Notes: generated by a model not told the origin, from the letters alone. A stretch of DNA of 64,000 nucleotides from Candidatus Brevundimonas phytovorans (GCA_029203145.1 CP119309.1:2071001-2135000), one strand, 5' to 3'. Shown: positions 8,156 through 17,094, counted from the first letter of the stretch. Numbers and translations: made by a program.

Positions 8156-8668
8156 TTGAAAATCCTCCCCTCTCTCTTCGCCGGCGTCGCCGCCCTGACC
8201 CTGGCCGCCTGCGCCACCGCCCAGGCGGAAAGCGCCATGAACGACAGCACGTCCTCGGCTCAGACCGACGCCGCTGACGCCCTGAAGGCCTTCCCGGCCG
8301 CGACGGCGGGCCAGACGCGCCACGTCATCACCCTGCCCGCCCAGGCCGACGAAGGCGCGCTGAAGGTCGAGCTGATCCTGGGCAAGACCCAGACGGTGGA
8401 CTGCAACCGCCAGGTCTTCGGCGGTCGCCTGGAAACCCGGACGGCAGAGGGCTGGGGCTATGACTATTACGTCCTGCCGGCCCTGGGAAACGCCGCCAGC
8501 ACGATGATGGGCTGTCCGCCCGGCTCACAGCGCCAGGCCTTCGTCACCACGCAGGAACAGCCGCTGATCCGCTACAACTCGCGCCTGCCGGTGGTGGTCT
8601 ACGCCCCGTCGGACGTCGAGGTGCGCTATCGCGTGTGGCGCGCGGGCGAGACCCAGACGGCGCGCTGA
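8156..8668 (+). CDS. eco: Ecotin-family serine protease inhibitor, probable lipoprotein
   Basis: Ecotin is a dimeric periplasmic inhibitor of trypsin-fold proteases. The mature part matches the family closely: LKVELILGKTQTVDCN, EGWGYDYYVL, STMMGCPPG (the reactive-site loop with the P1 Met) and RYNSRLPVVVYAPSDVEVRYR. I prefer the TTG at 8156 because GGAG at 8143-8146 is well placed and the peptide then begins MKILPSLFAGVAALTLAAC, a lipoprotein signal with an LAAC lipobox. In-frame GTG 8141 and TTG 8135 would give longer versions. Cleavage by signal peptidase I after AQA is also possible, which would make it soluble as in E. coli. Confidence 0.9.
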   Translation: MKILPSLFAGVAALTLAACATAQAESAMNDSTSSAQTDAADALKAFPAATAGQTRHVITLPAQADEGALKVELILGKTQTVDCNRQVFGGRLETRTAEGWGYDYYVLPALGNAASTMMGCPPGSQRQAFVTTQEQPLIRYNSRLPVVVYAPSDVEVRYRVWRAGETQTAR

Positions 8669-8693
8669 TCGCCGTCATTGATGCACACCAGAC

Positions 8694-8732
8694 GCGGGCG
8701 TCGGTCGTTTCCGACTGGCGCCCGTTTCGTTT
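8694..8732 (+). terminator. Terminator of ecotin gene
   Basis: GGGCGTCGGTCG (from 8696) pairs, with GU wobbles, with CGACTGGCGCCC ending at 8723, followed by TTTCGTTT. Confidence 0.7.
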
Positions 8733-8895
8733 CCCGCCCCGCGCATCGTTCCACATCGCGCATGAGGGAAGCCAGCGATGCGCATCCGGCGCTGAGGACA
8801 ATCATGGGCCGACTCCTGCATTTGCGAACCATTTGCAGGTTTGCGCAGGATCGTCCGTCGTGCAAGCGTCCGCCTCCATTTTCTGGAGAGTCGCG

Positions 8896-9228
8896 ATGCG
8901 CGAAGACGGCAAGCTGGACTACCTCGAACTGCCCGCCACTGACATGGCGGCGCACAAGGCCTTCTACGCCTCGGCCTTCGGCTGGGTGTTTCAGGACTAC
9001 GGCCCCGACTACGCGGCCTTTGGCGAGGGCCTGGACGGCGGCTTCACCACCGAGGCCATGACGCCCAAGCCCCTGCCCATCCTCTACGCCCAAGACCTTG
9101 AGGCCATGCTGGCCAAGGTGCAGGCGGCGGGCGGGGAAATCACCCACCCGATCTTCGCCTTCCCCGGCGGGCGCCGCTTCCACTTCCGCGACCCGTCCGG
9201 CAACGATCTGGCCGTCTGGTCCGAATAG
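8896..9228 (+). CDS. VOC (glyoxalase-fold) family protein
   Basis: This 110-residue single-domain protein has the vicinal oxygen chelate pattern: DYLELPATDMAAHKAFYASAFGW at the start and GRRFHFRDPSGNDLAVWSE at the end, with a likely metal Glu in DYLEL. VOC proteins include glyoxalases, dioxygenases and antibiotic-binding proteins; nothing here specifies which. The ATG at 8896 is chosen because homology begins at once. A 227-nt gap upstream contains the ecotin terminator. Confidence 0.85.
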   Translation: MREDGKLDYLELPATDMAAHKAFYASAFGWVFQDYGPDYAAFGEGLDGGFTTEAMTPKPLPILYAQDLEAMLAKVQAAGGEITHPIFAFPGGRRFHFRDPSGNDLAVWSE

Positions 9229-9242
9229 ACCCGGCGCCCCCG

Positions 9243-9962
9243 TTACCGGGGGTCGACCGACTGAGCCAGTCGCTCGGCGGCGTCACGGTCGGCGCCGTCG
9301 AGGCTCATCAGCCAGACGTGGATTTCGGTCGGTGCGACCGGGCGCTGGAACAGGTGCTCCATGGCGATCCGACGCGTGCCCTCGGGCACGATGACCGAGA
9401 CGCGGCCCGCAGCCGTCACCTGCTCGCCGTCATAGATGGGAAACTGCGAAGACGGCCCGGCGTAGATCATGGCGAAGGTCTTGCCCGCCTTTCGCACGGA
9501 CCAGACCTTGGCGTCCGGGGCGCTGCGACCTTCAAATAGCTGGAACCCGCTCGGCAGGTCGATGCGGAACGGCAGGGCGGCGACCGCCGCCGGGCTGAGC
9601 GGGACGGCGGGCGGCGGCGCGGGCGGCGGCGGCTCCGAAGCGGGCGCGGGCGGCGGCGCGGGCGCAACCTGCGCCGGGGCGACAGGCGTCGGCGCGGCTC
9701 TGACCGGCGGCTCAGCCGGGGCCGTCTGCACGGACGCCGGTCTCGGCGTCGCCGCGACCGTCGATCGAACCGGCGCGGCGGGCGCTGGCGTCGGAGCAGG
9801 CGTCGGCGTCGGAGCAGGCGCAGGGCGCGCCGCAGCGGGCGGGCCGCCGTTCAGCAGTCGGGTCAGTTCCTCGACGCTCTGCGAAGAAGCCTTTGATTGG
9901 GCCAGGACCTGGCCCGCCGGGGCCAGGCTCAGCAGGACGGAGGCGATAAGCGCGGTTTTCAT
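9243..9962 (-). CDS. Proline-rich exported protein of unknown function
   Basis: The 239-residue product starts MKTALIASVLLSLAPAGQVLAQS, a clear signal peptide with an AQ cleavage region. Residues of about 40-130 are a Pro/Ala/Thr-rich low-complexity spacer of the kind that spans the periplasm or cell wall. A compact C-terminal domain of about 100 residues follows (LPFRIDLPSGFQLFEG to the end). I do not recognise this domain. The ATG at 9962 is chosen over the longer frame from 9998 because the signal peptide begins there. It starts 32 nt after the stop of the MASE1 kinase and is probably co-transcribed with it. Confidence 0.75.
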   Translation of the reverse strand: MKTALIASVLLSLAPAGQVLAQSKASSQSVEELTRLLNGGPPAAARPAPAPTPTPAPTPAPAAPVRSTVAATPRPASVQTAPAEPPVRAAPTPVAPAQVAPAPPPAPASEPPPPAPPPAVPLSPAAVAALPFRIDLPSGFQLFEGRSAPDAKVWSVRKAGKTFAMIYAGPSSQFPIYDGEQVTAAGRVSVIVPEGTRRIAMEHLFQRPVAPTEIHVWLMSLDGADRDAAERLAQSVDPR

Positions 9963-9994
9963 GCGGCGACCTTGGCCCCCGCTCCGCCCGGCGG

Positions 9995-11671
9995 TCAAGC
10001 CGCGGGCAGTTCGACCCAGAAGGTCGCGCCGTGGCCCGGCGTCGAGATCACGCCGATATCCCCGCCCTGAAGCTCGGTCAGCCGCTTGGCCAGGGCCAGG
10101 CCGATGCCATGCCCCTCGATGGCCGAACGCTCCAGCCCCAGCCGGTTGAACGGTTCGAACAACTGGGCCTGTTTCTCCAGGCTCAGGCCGGGGCCGAAAT
10201 CGACCACCTCGATCCGCACGCGGTCGTCGGCCCAGACGGCGCGCATCAGCACTCGCCCGCCGGAGGCGCCGTACTTGACCGCATTCCCGGCCAGATTGCC
10301 GATCACCTGGGCCAGGCGCTGCGAATCCGCCTGCGCAATCAGGGCGTCGCCCTCGACCGCCACCTCGACCGACAGACCCCGAGTCTCGGGCTTCAGGATC
10401 AGGCTGCGGCGAACGTCGTCCAGCAGACCCGCCACGTCGGTGGGCCGCAGCTCCACCTTGACCGCGCCGGATTCCGCCCGCGCCACGTCCAGCAGGTCAT
10501 GCGCCAGGGTCTCGACCTGACGCGCCGTCTTGACCAGCATCTGCGCCATCTCGACCTGTTCGGCCGAGGTCGCGCCCAGTTGGCCGCCCGCCCACAGTTC
10601 GCCAATGCCGATGATGCCGCCGACGGGGCTCTTGATCTCATGGGCGACGTTGGCCAGCAGCCGCGACTTGGCCGCCGAGGCCCGCTCGGCCCGCTCGCGA
10701 CCGGCCCGCGCCCGCTCGGCCAGCCGATCGCGCTCCTCCAGCAGGGCTGCGACCATCAGGATGGGCATATAGCCCAGCAGCACCAGAAGCTGCGCCAGCA
10801 GCGCCCGGTTCTCGGCCCCGAACGAGTGATAGGGTCCGTGTCCCGCCATGGTCCCGCCGATAGCCATGATCGTGACCACGACCAGCGCCAGGGCGATGCC
10901 CGACACCCGGAAGCGCACCGCCATCATCAACAGCAGCGGCATCAACAGGAAGCCGTAGGGCAGGCTCAGGTGAGAGAAGATGGCGTAACAGGCAAAGCCG
11001 ATCATCCCCAGCAGGACGGCGCCCTCGGCCAGACGCCCCGGCTGACGCGCGATCACCAGATGACGACGCTGCAACGCCAACCCGAAGGCGCCGATCACGG
11101 CAAAGCCCAGGGCGTGCCCGAACCACCAGATTCTCAGGCCGTCAAAGACGTTCACATCCAGCATGGCGTTCAACGCCAGGGCGCTCAGCACTGCGGACGG
11201 CAGGGGTGCGGCGGCGCAGGCCCCCAGGAACCGGGCCAGCCCCTCAACCGAAGTAACGCTCAGACCCGGCACGAAGCGACGGATCAGCACCACCGCCAGC
11301 ACGATTTCCAGCAGGTTCATGGTCATGAACATGAGCGACAGCAGCGGGCCGTTGCCGACCAGGAACTCGCCGGCCAGCACGCCCGTCACCACCAGGACGC
11401 CGAACCCCAGATCATAGGTCAGACCCCGGCCGCCGCGCAGCCAGACCGCCATCGCCAGCCCGCCCGCCCCCCACAGGGCGGCGACCAAGCCGTTGGTGCG
11501 AGCGAAGCTGATCGCCAGCACGACCAGGATGGTCACGCCCATGGCCGTCAGGATCGGCGCCAAGGGCTGTCGGAAGAAGGCTGCATTGGGCGCAGACGCA
11601 GCGACGCCGCCCTCCGCAGGCGCGACGTCGAAAGCAGGCTCAGCCCTGTCGAGCGCTCGGCTCATCGTCAT
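9995..11671 (-). CDS. Membrane sensor histidine kinase with MASE1-like domain
   Basis: The 558-residue protein has about eight hydrophobic segments in residues 35-310 that resemble the MASE1 integral sensory domain (ALWGAGGLAMAVWLRGG, WWFGHALGFAVIGAF). A short coiled coil precedes the kinase. The H-box is NVAHEIKSPVGG, the N-box NLAGNAVKYG, with G1 DFGPGL, F FEPFNRLG and G2 GHGIGLALAK, all intact. No response regulator is adjacent; the downstream gene encodes a proline-rich exported protein. Signal and partner are unknown. Confidence 0.88.
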   Translation of the reverse strand: MTMSRALDRAEPAFDVAPAEGGVAASAPNAAFFRQPLAPILTAMGVTILVVLAISFARTNGLVAALWGAGGLAMAVWLRGGRGLTYDLGFGVLVVTGVLAGEFLVGNGPLLSLMFMTMNLLEIVLAVVLIRRFVPGLSVTSVEGLARFLGACAAAPLPSAVLSALALNAMLDVNVFDGLRIWWFGHALGFAVIGAFGLALQRRHLVIARQPGRLAEGAVLLGMIGFACYAIFSHLSLPYGFLLMPLLLMMAVRFRVSGIALALVVVTIMAIGGTMAGHGPYHSFGAENRALLAQLLVLLGYMPILMVAALLEERDRLAERARAGRERAERASAAKSRLLANVAHEIKSPVGGIIGIGELWAGGQLGATSAEQVEMAQMLVKTARQVETLAHDLLDVARAESGAVKVELRPTDVAGLLDDVRRSLILKPETRGLSVEVAVEGDALIAQADSQRLAQVIGNLAGNAVKYGASGGRVLMRAVWADDRVRIEVVDFGPGLSLEKQAQLFEPFNRLGLERSAIEGHGIGLALAKRLTELQGGDIGVISTPGHGATFWVELPAA

Positions 11672-11735
11672 GATCGGGTCCGGTGTACGCGACTAACACC
11701 CCATCCTGCCGGACCTTCCTAAACATCCTCTGAAG

Positions 11736-12395
11736 TCAGAAGGCGCTTTCGAGAACGGCGTTAAACGCCCGAATCGCCGCCGCCGGCCCCTCGGGGTGGC
11801 GCCAGACGCCCGCGCTGACGGCCACGAAATCCGCCCCCGCCGCCGCCACAGCCGCGGCGTTCTCGACCGTGACGCCGCCGATGGCGACACACGGGGTCTC
11901 CATCGTCTCCTGCCAGATGGTCAGTTCGACCAGGTCGGGGCGGTGGGTCGTTTGCTTGGTCTCGGTCGGGAAGAAGGCGCCGAAGGCGACATAGTCAGCC
12001 CCGGCTTCAGCGGCCTCCATGCCCAGGTGGCGGCTATCGTGGCAGGTGGCGCCGATCATGGCGTCCGGCCCCATGATGCGCCGCGCCTCGGCCACCGGCG
12101 TATCGTCCTGGCCCACATGCACCCCGTCGCAGCCCGTGGCCTTGGCCAGGTCAGGCCGGTCGTTCAGGATCACGGCGACGCCATGCGCCTGAGCAATCGG
12201 CGCCAGGCGCGCCACGGCGGCCTTGATCTGATCGTCAGAGGCGTCCTTGAGCCGGATCTGCAAGGCCGCGACGTCGCCCGCCGACAGGACTTGTTCCAGC
12301 AGGCCGGCGAAGGCGTCCAGATCGGCGATGACCGGCGGTGTGATCAGATACAGCTGACAGGGCGGACGGGGCGGGGTTGCGGGTTGACGTGCCAT
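11736..12395 (-). CDS. thiE: Thiamine-phosphate synthase ThiE
   Basis: ThiE joins HMP-pyrophosphate and thiazole phosphate to thiamine phosphate. The 219-residue TIM barrel shows [47 protein letters not shown] and the phosphate-binding [10 protein letters not shown]. The ATG at 12395 starts [21 protein letters not shown]; a longer frame to 12431 is unlikely. I see no TPP riboswitch upstream. The FFPTETK motif is typical of the alphaproteobacterial ThiE-like branch, so a divergent role cannot be fully excluded. Confidence 0.88.
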   Translation of the reverse strand: MARQPATPPRPPCQLYLITPPVIADLDAFAGLLEQVLSAGDVAALQIRLKDASDDQIKAAVARLAPIAQAHGVAVILNDRPDLAKATGCDGVHVGQDDTPVAEARRIMGPDAMIGATCHDSRHLGMEAAEAGADYVAFGAFFPTETKQTTHRPDLVELTIWQETMETPCVAIGGVTVENAAAVAAAGADFVAVSAGVWRHPEGPAAAIRAFNAVLESAF

Positions 12396-12518
12396 GCCTC
12401 CCGCCCTGCCCGTCCGCGCGCCGGGCGTCAATGTCGCAGCCCTATGCGAACGATTTGCACTCGCCTTAAGAAATGCTATAGCGAGCCATTCTCAGTAACT
12501 GCTTCGGGGCACGCCGCC

Positions 12519-12704
12519 TTGTACGTCTGCAACTGTAACGGCCTTCGCCAACGTGACGTCGCCCAGGCCATCGAGGCGGGTGCCACCCGCCCGAAGGATA
12601 TTTTCGCGTCCAATCAATGCTCTGCCCAGTGCGCCAAATGCGTCTGCGAAATGCGACAGATGATCCAGGACACCCAGGCGGCCTTCGCCCTCGCCGCCGA
12701 GTAG
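12519..12704 (+). CDS. bfd: Bacterioferritin-associated ferredoxin Bfd
   Basis: Bfd carries a [2Fe-2S] cluster and delivers electrons to bacterioferritin to release stored iron. The 61-residue protein has Cys4, Cys6, Cys38 and Cys41, exactly the spacing of Bfd. The start codon is TTG at 12519; this gives the family N-terminus MYVCNCNG, and GGGG lies about ten bases upstream. bfr is the next gene, 168 nt downstream, which supports the assignment. ATTCTCA (12488-12494) in the promoter resembles a Fur half-site, but that is weak evidence. Confidence 0.93.
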   Translation: MYVCNCNGLRQRDVAQAIEAGATRPKDIFASNQCSAQCAKCVCEMRQMIQDTQAAFALAAE

Positions 12705-12737
12705 TCCAGCGCGCCTGAAGACGAAATTCACTCGCAC

Positions 12738-12753
12738 TATCAATGCAGTGATA
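12738..12753. promoter_or_regulatory. Inverted repeat upstream of bfr, possible iron-responsive operator
   Basis: TATCA (12738-12742), six bases, TGATA (12749-12753). It lies about 120 nt before bfr. Iron regulators Fur and Irr bind AT-rich dyads in such promoters, but the match is not specific enough to name one. Confidence 0.3.
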
Positions 12754-12872
12754 AGTACTCGCAATTCGTCCGCGACGCCTTTGCCGTGGTAAAAGCCTTC
12801 ACATCCGGCAGCGATTGAGTCTGGAGCGCCGTTCCGGCCTCCCTTCGCCGCCCATGACGAAAGGCGACGACC

Positions 12873-13373
12873 ATGAAGGGCGATCCGGCGATCATCCGCA
12901 CCCTGAACGCAGTTCTGACCAACGAGCTGACGGCGGTGAATCAGTACTTCCTGCACGCCCGCATGTTCGAAAGCTGGGGCCTCAGCCACCTCGGCAACGT
13001 GATCTATCAGGAATCGATCGGCGAGATGAAACACGCCGACATGCTGATCAAGCGCATCCTCTTCCTCGACGGCCTGCCCAACCTGCAGGACCTGCACAAG
13101 CTCAAGGTCGGCGAGGAACCGATCGAATGCCTCGGCGCCGATCTGCAACTGGAAATCGACAGCCGCGCCACGACCCGCGACGCCGTCACTCAATGCGAAG
13201 CCGCCCACGACTACGTCAGCCGCGACCTGCTGATGAAGATCCTGGCCGACACCGAGGAGCACGTCGACTTCCTCGAAAACCAGCACAAGCTGATCGAACT
13301 GCTGGGCGCCCAGAACTACCTCCAGTCCGCCATGAGCGAGATCAAGACCGACGGCGCCGCCACCGGCAACTGA
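12873..13373 (+). CDS. bfr: Bacterioferritin
   Basis: Bacterioferritin is a 24-subunit haem-containing iron store. The 166-residue protein has ferroxidase ligands Glu18, Glu51 and His54, haem ligand Met52 in GEMKHAD, and later TEEHVDFL with Glu and His of the di-iron centre. Length and N-terminus (MKGDPAIIRTLNAVLTNELT) match the family closely. bfd upstream provides its reductase. Confidence 0.96.
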   Translation: MKGDPAIIRTLNAVLTNELTAVNQYFLHARMFESWGLSHLGNVIYQESIGEMKHADMLIKRILFLDGLPNLQDLHKLKVGEEPIECLGADLQLEIDSRATTRDAVTQCEAAHDYVSRDLLMKILADTEEHVDFLENQHKLIELLGAQNYLQSAMSEIKTDGAATGN

Positions 13374-13431
13374 TCCATCTTCCGGATGTCGGGCGCGGGA
13401 ACGAGTTTCCGCGTCCGGCCATTTCGGTCTC

Positions 13432-13986
13432 ATGACCAGCATCGAAGACGCCCTCGACACCGCCCGCGACCAGGCCGCCGACTTCCTCAACGCCGAGGGC
13501 CGGAACTGGACCCATGTCGCACTGGGCGTGGCCCTGACCGCCGGCTTCGCCCTGGCCGCCACCACCGCCGCGTCAAAGCTGATCCGCCCCCAGCCCCGCC
13601 GCGCACTCCAGCCGCTCGGCGGCGACGCCCCGATCACTGAACGCCCGCGCGGTCCGATCAGCCTGATCCTGCCCGCCATGTTCTCCGCCACCACCCTTTC
13701 CGCCGTTCGTGTCTGGAACGCCCCCGCCCGCCCCGAGCGCCGCACCGCCATGGCCCTGTGGATCGCGGCCCAGGCCGTCAGCGCCGTCTGGCTGGCCGTG
13801 CGTCCGACACGGCTGACGACCCAGATGGCCGCCGCCATGTCTTCAGCCGGCCTCGCCGCCGCCTTCGCTCACGAAGCGCGCAAGCTGGACCCCGCGGCGG
13901 GCAAGCTGGCCTCGCCCACCGGCATGGGCGTCCGCCTGGCCAACAAGGCCGAAGCCAGACTGCGCAAGGTACCGACCGTCCACTAA
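13432..13986 (+). CDS. Membrane protein of unknown function, faintly TspO-like
   Basis: The 184-residue protein has an N-terminal hydrophobic segment (about 29-47), then three more (about 74-90, 105-123, 130-145). The segment AVRVWNAPARPERRTAMALW followed by IAAQAVSAVWLAV recalls TspO/MBR proteins, but the characteristic aromatic and Pro pattern is incomplete, so I do not assign it. It begins 58 nt after bfr in the same direction and could be co-transcribed. The C-terminus is positively charged (KAEARLRK). Confidence 0.65.
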   Translation: MTSIEDALDTARDQAADFLNAEGRNWTHVALGVALTAGFALAATTAASKLIRPQPRRALQPLGGDAPITERPRGPISLILPAMFSATTLSAVRVWNAPARPERRTAMALWIAAQAVSAVWLAVRPTRLTTQMAAAMSSAGLAAAFAHEARKLDPAAGKLASPTGMGVRLANKAEARLRKVPTVH

Positions 13987-14112
13987 ATCCGCAGACCGGC
14001 GATCAGCGCCCCCATTGCCCTTTTTCCGCTGTTCCTCTACGGCTCGCCGCGATTTCGCGCGCCCGCCCACGAGCGGCCGGGCCGCCCCCAGCCCTCAGAT
14101 CCAGCGGTTTCT

Positions 14113-14679
14113 ATGAAAATCAACGGCAACACCATCAAACCCGGCATGGTCCTGCAACATAACGGCGGCCTCTGGGTCGTCACCAAGGCCAGCCACGTCA
14201 AGCCCGGCAAGGGCGGCGCCTTCGCCAACGTCGAGGCCAAGAACCTCGAAACCGGCAACAAGCTGAACGAACGCTTCCGTTCGGAAGACAAGGTCGAGCG
14301 CGTCACCCTGGAACAGAAGGACTTCTCCTACCTGTTCGACAACGGCGACAGCCTGGTCTTCATGGACGACGCCACCTACGAGCAGATCGAACTGCAAAAG
14401 GGCTGGGTCGGCGACGAACGCATCCCCTACCTGCAAGAGGGCATGAAGGTCATCATCGAGATGCATGAAGACCGCCCCATCGGCCTGGAACTGCCGGAAC
14501 AGGTCACGCTCGAAGTCGCCGAGACCGAGCCCACTGTGAAGGGCCAGACGGCGTCGTCGTCGTACAAGCCGGCGATCGCCAACAACGGCGTCCGCATCAT
14601 GATCCCGCCCTATATGTCGGCCGGCGAGCGCATCATCGTCGACACCACCACCGGCGAATACGTCCGCCGCGCGGACTAA
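14113..14679 (+). CDS. efp: Elongation factor P
   Basis: EF-P relieves ribosome stalling at proline stretches. The 188-residue protein has the three-domain layout, from [19 protein letters not shown] to the C-terminal [25 protein letters not shown]. The loop VKPGKGGAF carries Lys33 at the position of the modified Lys34 of E. coli. A perfect terminator follows 48 nt after the stop. Confidence 0.96.
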   Translation: MKINGNTIKPGMVLQHNGGLWVVTKASHVKPGKGGAFANVEAKNLETGNKLNERFRSEDKVERVTLEQKDFSYLFDNGDSLVFMDDATYEQIELQKGWVGDERIPYLQEGMKVIIEMHEDRPIGLELPEQVTLEVAETEPTVKGQTASSSYKPAIANNGVRIMIPPYMSAGERIIVDTTTGEYVRRAD

Positions 14680-14727
14680 CAAAGACCGTCTTTCCCGGCC
14701 AAGGTCGGGCATAAGACATAATCTACA

Positions 14728-14755
14728 GGGGCGCGGATGGTCCGCGCCCCTTTTG
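14728..14755 (+). terminator. Terminator of efp
   Basis: GGGGCGCGGA (14728-14737), TGG loop, TCCGCGCCCC (14741-14750), then TTTTG: a perfect 10-bp stem. Confidence 0.88.
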
Positions 14756-14814
14756 CTTCTCCGTCTCTCCGGGCCAAACAGGGCCTTCAAGGACAGCCGG
14801 ACCAGGAGAACCCC

Positions 14815-15621
14815 ATGGCCCTCGCCTCTGCTCTCGTTCAGGTCATCATCGGCGCCGTGCGCAAGACCGCACGCCCCATGCTTCGCGATTTCGGCGAAGT
14901 CGCCCAGCTTCAGGTTTCGCGCAAAGGGCCCGGCGATTTCGTCACGGCCGCCGACCTGAAGGCCGAGGACACCCTCTTCGAACTGCTCATGAAGGCCCGC
15001 CCCGGCTACAGCTTCCTCGGTGAGGAACGCGGCATGGTCGAAGGCACCGACAAGTCGCACACCTGGATCGTCGACCCGATCGACGGCACCACCAACTTCA
15101 TGCACGCCATGCCCCACTTCGCCATCACGGTGGGCCTGGAGCGCAAGCATCCCGACGGTTCGTCCGAGATCGTCGCCGGCGTCACCTACAACCCCGTCAT
15201 GAACGAGCTGTTCTGGGCCGAAAAGGGCAAGGGCTGCTACCTCAACGACCAGCGCATCCGCGTCTCGGGCCGTCGCGACCTGTCCGAGAGCCTGATCTCG
15301 ACCGGCCTGCCCTTCATCGGCAAGACCGGCCACGCCCAGTCGATCAAGGACATCCACGCGGTCGGCCAACGCGTCGCCGGCATCCGTCGCCTCGGCGCCG
15401 CCTCGCTGGACTTCGCCTGGGTGGCCGCCGGCCGCTACGACGCCTTCTTCGAGCGTAACCTGCAACCGTGGGACGTGGCGGCGGGCATCCTGTTCGTCAC
15501 CGAAGCCGGCGGCACCGTCACCACCATCGACATCGACGGCGACCCCAAGAACGGCAAGCAGATCGTGGCCTCGAACCCCGAACTGCACCCGCAGCTGCGC
15601 AAGCTGCTGCAAGCGGCGTAA
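14815..15621 (+). CDS. suhB: Inositol monophosphatase family protein (SuhB-type)
   Basis: Mg2+-dependent phosphatase of the inositol monophosphatase family. Metal ligands are visible in FLGEERG (Glu), WIVDPIDGTTNF (Asp, Asp) and LQPWDVAAG (Asp). The 268-residue length is normal. ATG 14815 follows an AGGAG site (the frame is open back to 14737, inside the efp terminator, so the longer form is rejected). In other bacteria SuhB also acts in rRNA antitermination; whether it does so here is unknown. Confidence 0.92.
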   Translation: MALASALVQVIIGAVRKTARPMLRDFGEVAQLQVSRKGPGDFVTAADLKAEDTLFELLMKARPGYSFLGEERGMVEGTDKSHTWIVDPIDGTTNFMHAMPHFAITVGLERKHPDGSSEIVAGVTYNPVMNELFWAEKGKGCYLNDQRIRVSGRRDLSESLISTGLPFIGKTGHAQSIKDIHAVGQRVAGIRRLGAASLDFAWVAAGRYDAFFERNLQPWDVAAGILFVTEAGGTVTTIDIDGDPKNGKQIVASNPELHPQLRKLLQAA

Positions 15622-15632
15622 ACTAGAATTCT

Positions 15633-15653
15633 CCCTCCCCTTCATGGGGAGGG
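15633..15653. repeat. Short inverted repeat related to the MITE-like family
   Basis: CCCTCCCC, TTCAT, GGGGAGGG. The arms resemble the ends of the 130-bp elements at 16.8 and 17.1 kb, without the interior; it may be a remnant and may also act as a terminator after suhB. Confidence 0.5.
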
Positions 15654-15761
15654 TGGCCGAGCCGTCAGGCGAGGTCGGGTGGGGGCGGCGCGGTCATTGA
15701 CCCGCCGCCTTCGTCGTATCTGCCCCTACCCTCGGCGCGCGATCCGGCCCATCCTGACGCC

Positions 15762-16745
15762 ATGTCTGCGCCCGCCCCCCAAGTCATCGCCCATCGCGGC
15801 GCGTCCGGCGAACGCCCCGAGCACACCGCCTCGGCCTATCGCCTGGCCATCGAACAGGGCGCGGACTTCATCGAACCCGATCTGGTCATGACCCGCGACG
15901 GCCAGTTCGTCGTCCGTCATGAAAACGAGATCGGCGGCACGACCGACGTGGCCGAACGGCCCGAGTTCGCCGCCCGACGCGCGACCAAGGTCATCGACGG
16001 CGTCCAGACCACCGGCTGGTTCACCGAAGACTTCACCCTGGCTGAGTTGAAGACCCTGCGCGCCCGCGAGCGACTGCCCCTGCTCCGCCCCGCCAACAGC
16101 GCCTGGAACGATCAGGAGCCCTTCCTGACCTTCGACGAGGTCGTGGCCCTGGCCCGCGAAGAGAGCGCCCGCGCCGGCCGCGTCATCGGCGTCGCGCCCG
16201 AGCTGAAACACCCCTCCTATTTCGCCGGCCTCGGCTTGCCGATGGAGGATTCACTCGTCGCGACGCTGGAGCGCCACGGCCTGACCGACGCCGACGCCCC
16301 CCTCCTGATCCAGTGCTTCGAGGTCGGGCCGCTGCAAAGGCTGAACGCCCGCATCGACGCCCCCCTGCTTCAGTTGATGAGCGTCTCGGGCGGCCCCGCC
16401 GACCGGCCCGACCTGACCTACGCCGCCATGAGCACGCCCGAGGGCCTCAGCGCTGTCGCCGCCTATGCCGACGCCATCGGGGTCGAGACGGGCATGATCC
16501 TGCCCCGCGACGCCTCGGGTCGCAGCCTGCCCCCCACGCCTCTGATCGCCTACGCCCACGCCGCGGGGCTCAAGGTCGTGGTCTGGACCTTCCGGGCCGA
16601 AAACGCCTTCCTGCCCCTGGAACACCGCCGCGGCGAAGCCCCCGCCGACCACGGCGACCTGACCGCCTACCTGCAAGCCTTCCACGCCCTCGGCGTCGAC
16701 GCCGTGTTCAGCGACTTCCCCGGCAAGGCGGTGGCGGCGCGCTAA
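15762..16745 (+). CDS. glpQ: Glycerophosphodiester phosphodiesterase
   Basis: GDPD enzymes release glycerol-3-phosphate from deacylated phospholipids. The TIM-barrel motifs are present: VIAHRGASGERPEHT near the N-terminus, GADFIEPDLVMTRDG (metal Glu, Asp), VVRHENEIGGTT, ELKHPSYF and the C-terminal VDAVFSDFPGKA. The 327-residue product has no signal peptide, suggesting a cytoplasmic form. It is followed by about 540 bp of repeats. The symbol is by family only; substrate range is unknown. Confidence 0.88.
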   Translation: MSAPAPQVIAHRGASGERPEHTASAYRLAIEQGADFIEPDLVMTRDGQFVVRHENEIGGTTDVAERPEFAARRATKVIDGVQTTGWFTEDFTLAELKTLRARERLPLLRPANSAWNDQEPFLTFDEVVALAREESARAGRVIGVAPELKHPSYFAGLGLPMEDSLVATLERHGLTDADAPLLIQCFEVGPLQRLNARIDAPLLQLMSVSGGPADRPDLTYAAMSTPEGLSAVAAYADAIGVETGMILPRDASGRSLPPTPLIAYAHAAGLKVVVWTFRAENAFLPLEHRRGEAPADHGDLTAYLQAFHALGVDAVFSDFPGKAVAAR

Positions 16746-16754
16746 CGCCTCTCT

Positions 16755-16891
16755 TTCCTCCCCACTCTGTGGGGAGGGGGACCGCGTAGCGGTGGCGGGG
16801 GCGACACAAACGCTACCGTCGAGCCGCCCCCTCCGTCTCGTCGGCTGCGCCGCCGATCCACCTCCCCATTCGCTCCGCGAACAGGGAGGAA
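16755..16891 (+). repeat. MITE-like element, copy A
   Basis: About 137 bp, from TTCCTCCCCACTCTGTGGGG to CAGGGAGGAA. Interior GGACCGCGTAGCGGTGG and GCCCCCTCCGTCTCGTCGGC are shared with copies at 17141 and (inverted) 49545. The ends are inverted repeats, more diverged than in copy B. Confidence 0.8.
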
Positions 16892-17094
16892 AGGCCCGTC
16901 AGCCATCACAACGCCGCTGCCTCGCGCCTTGATCTCAAAGCCTTTTTCAGCGCTCCGAAGCGCAACTCATGGCGCCGCCCCAGGCTGCGTTATCATGCTC
17001 GCGTTCTTTGACATCGTCGCAGCCGCAAACGCCCTTCAATCCTCCCCCATTCACGGGGGAGGATCGCCGCCTACTCCGCAGGCGATTGCACCAA

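Noticed and set aside
5959..8250. A 763-residue open frame on the minus strand across the thioesterase and thiolase genes
   Set aside because: Low-complexity Gly/Ala/Arg product antisense to two clear genes; a by-product of high GC at third codon positions.
8811..8850. Three TTTGC direct repeats before the VOC gene
   Set aside because: Short words at irregular spacing; no regulator nearby to connect them with.
12396..12518. A TPP riboswitch upstream of thiE
   Set aside because: No recognisable thi-box core; the region is short and serves the divergent bfd gene.
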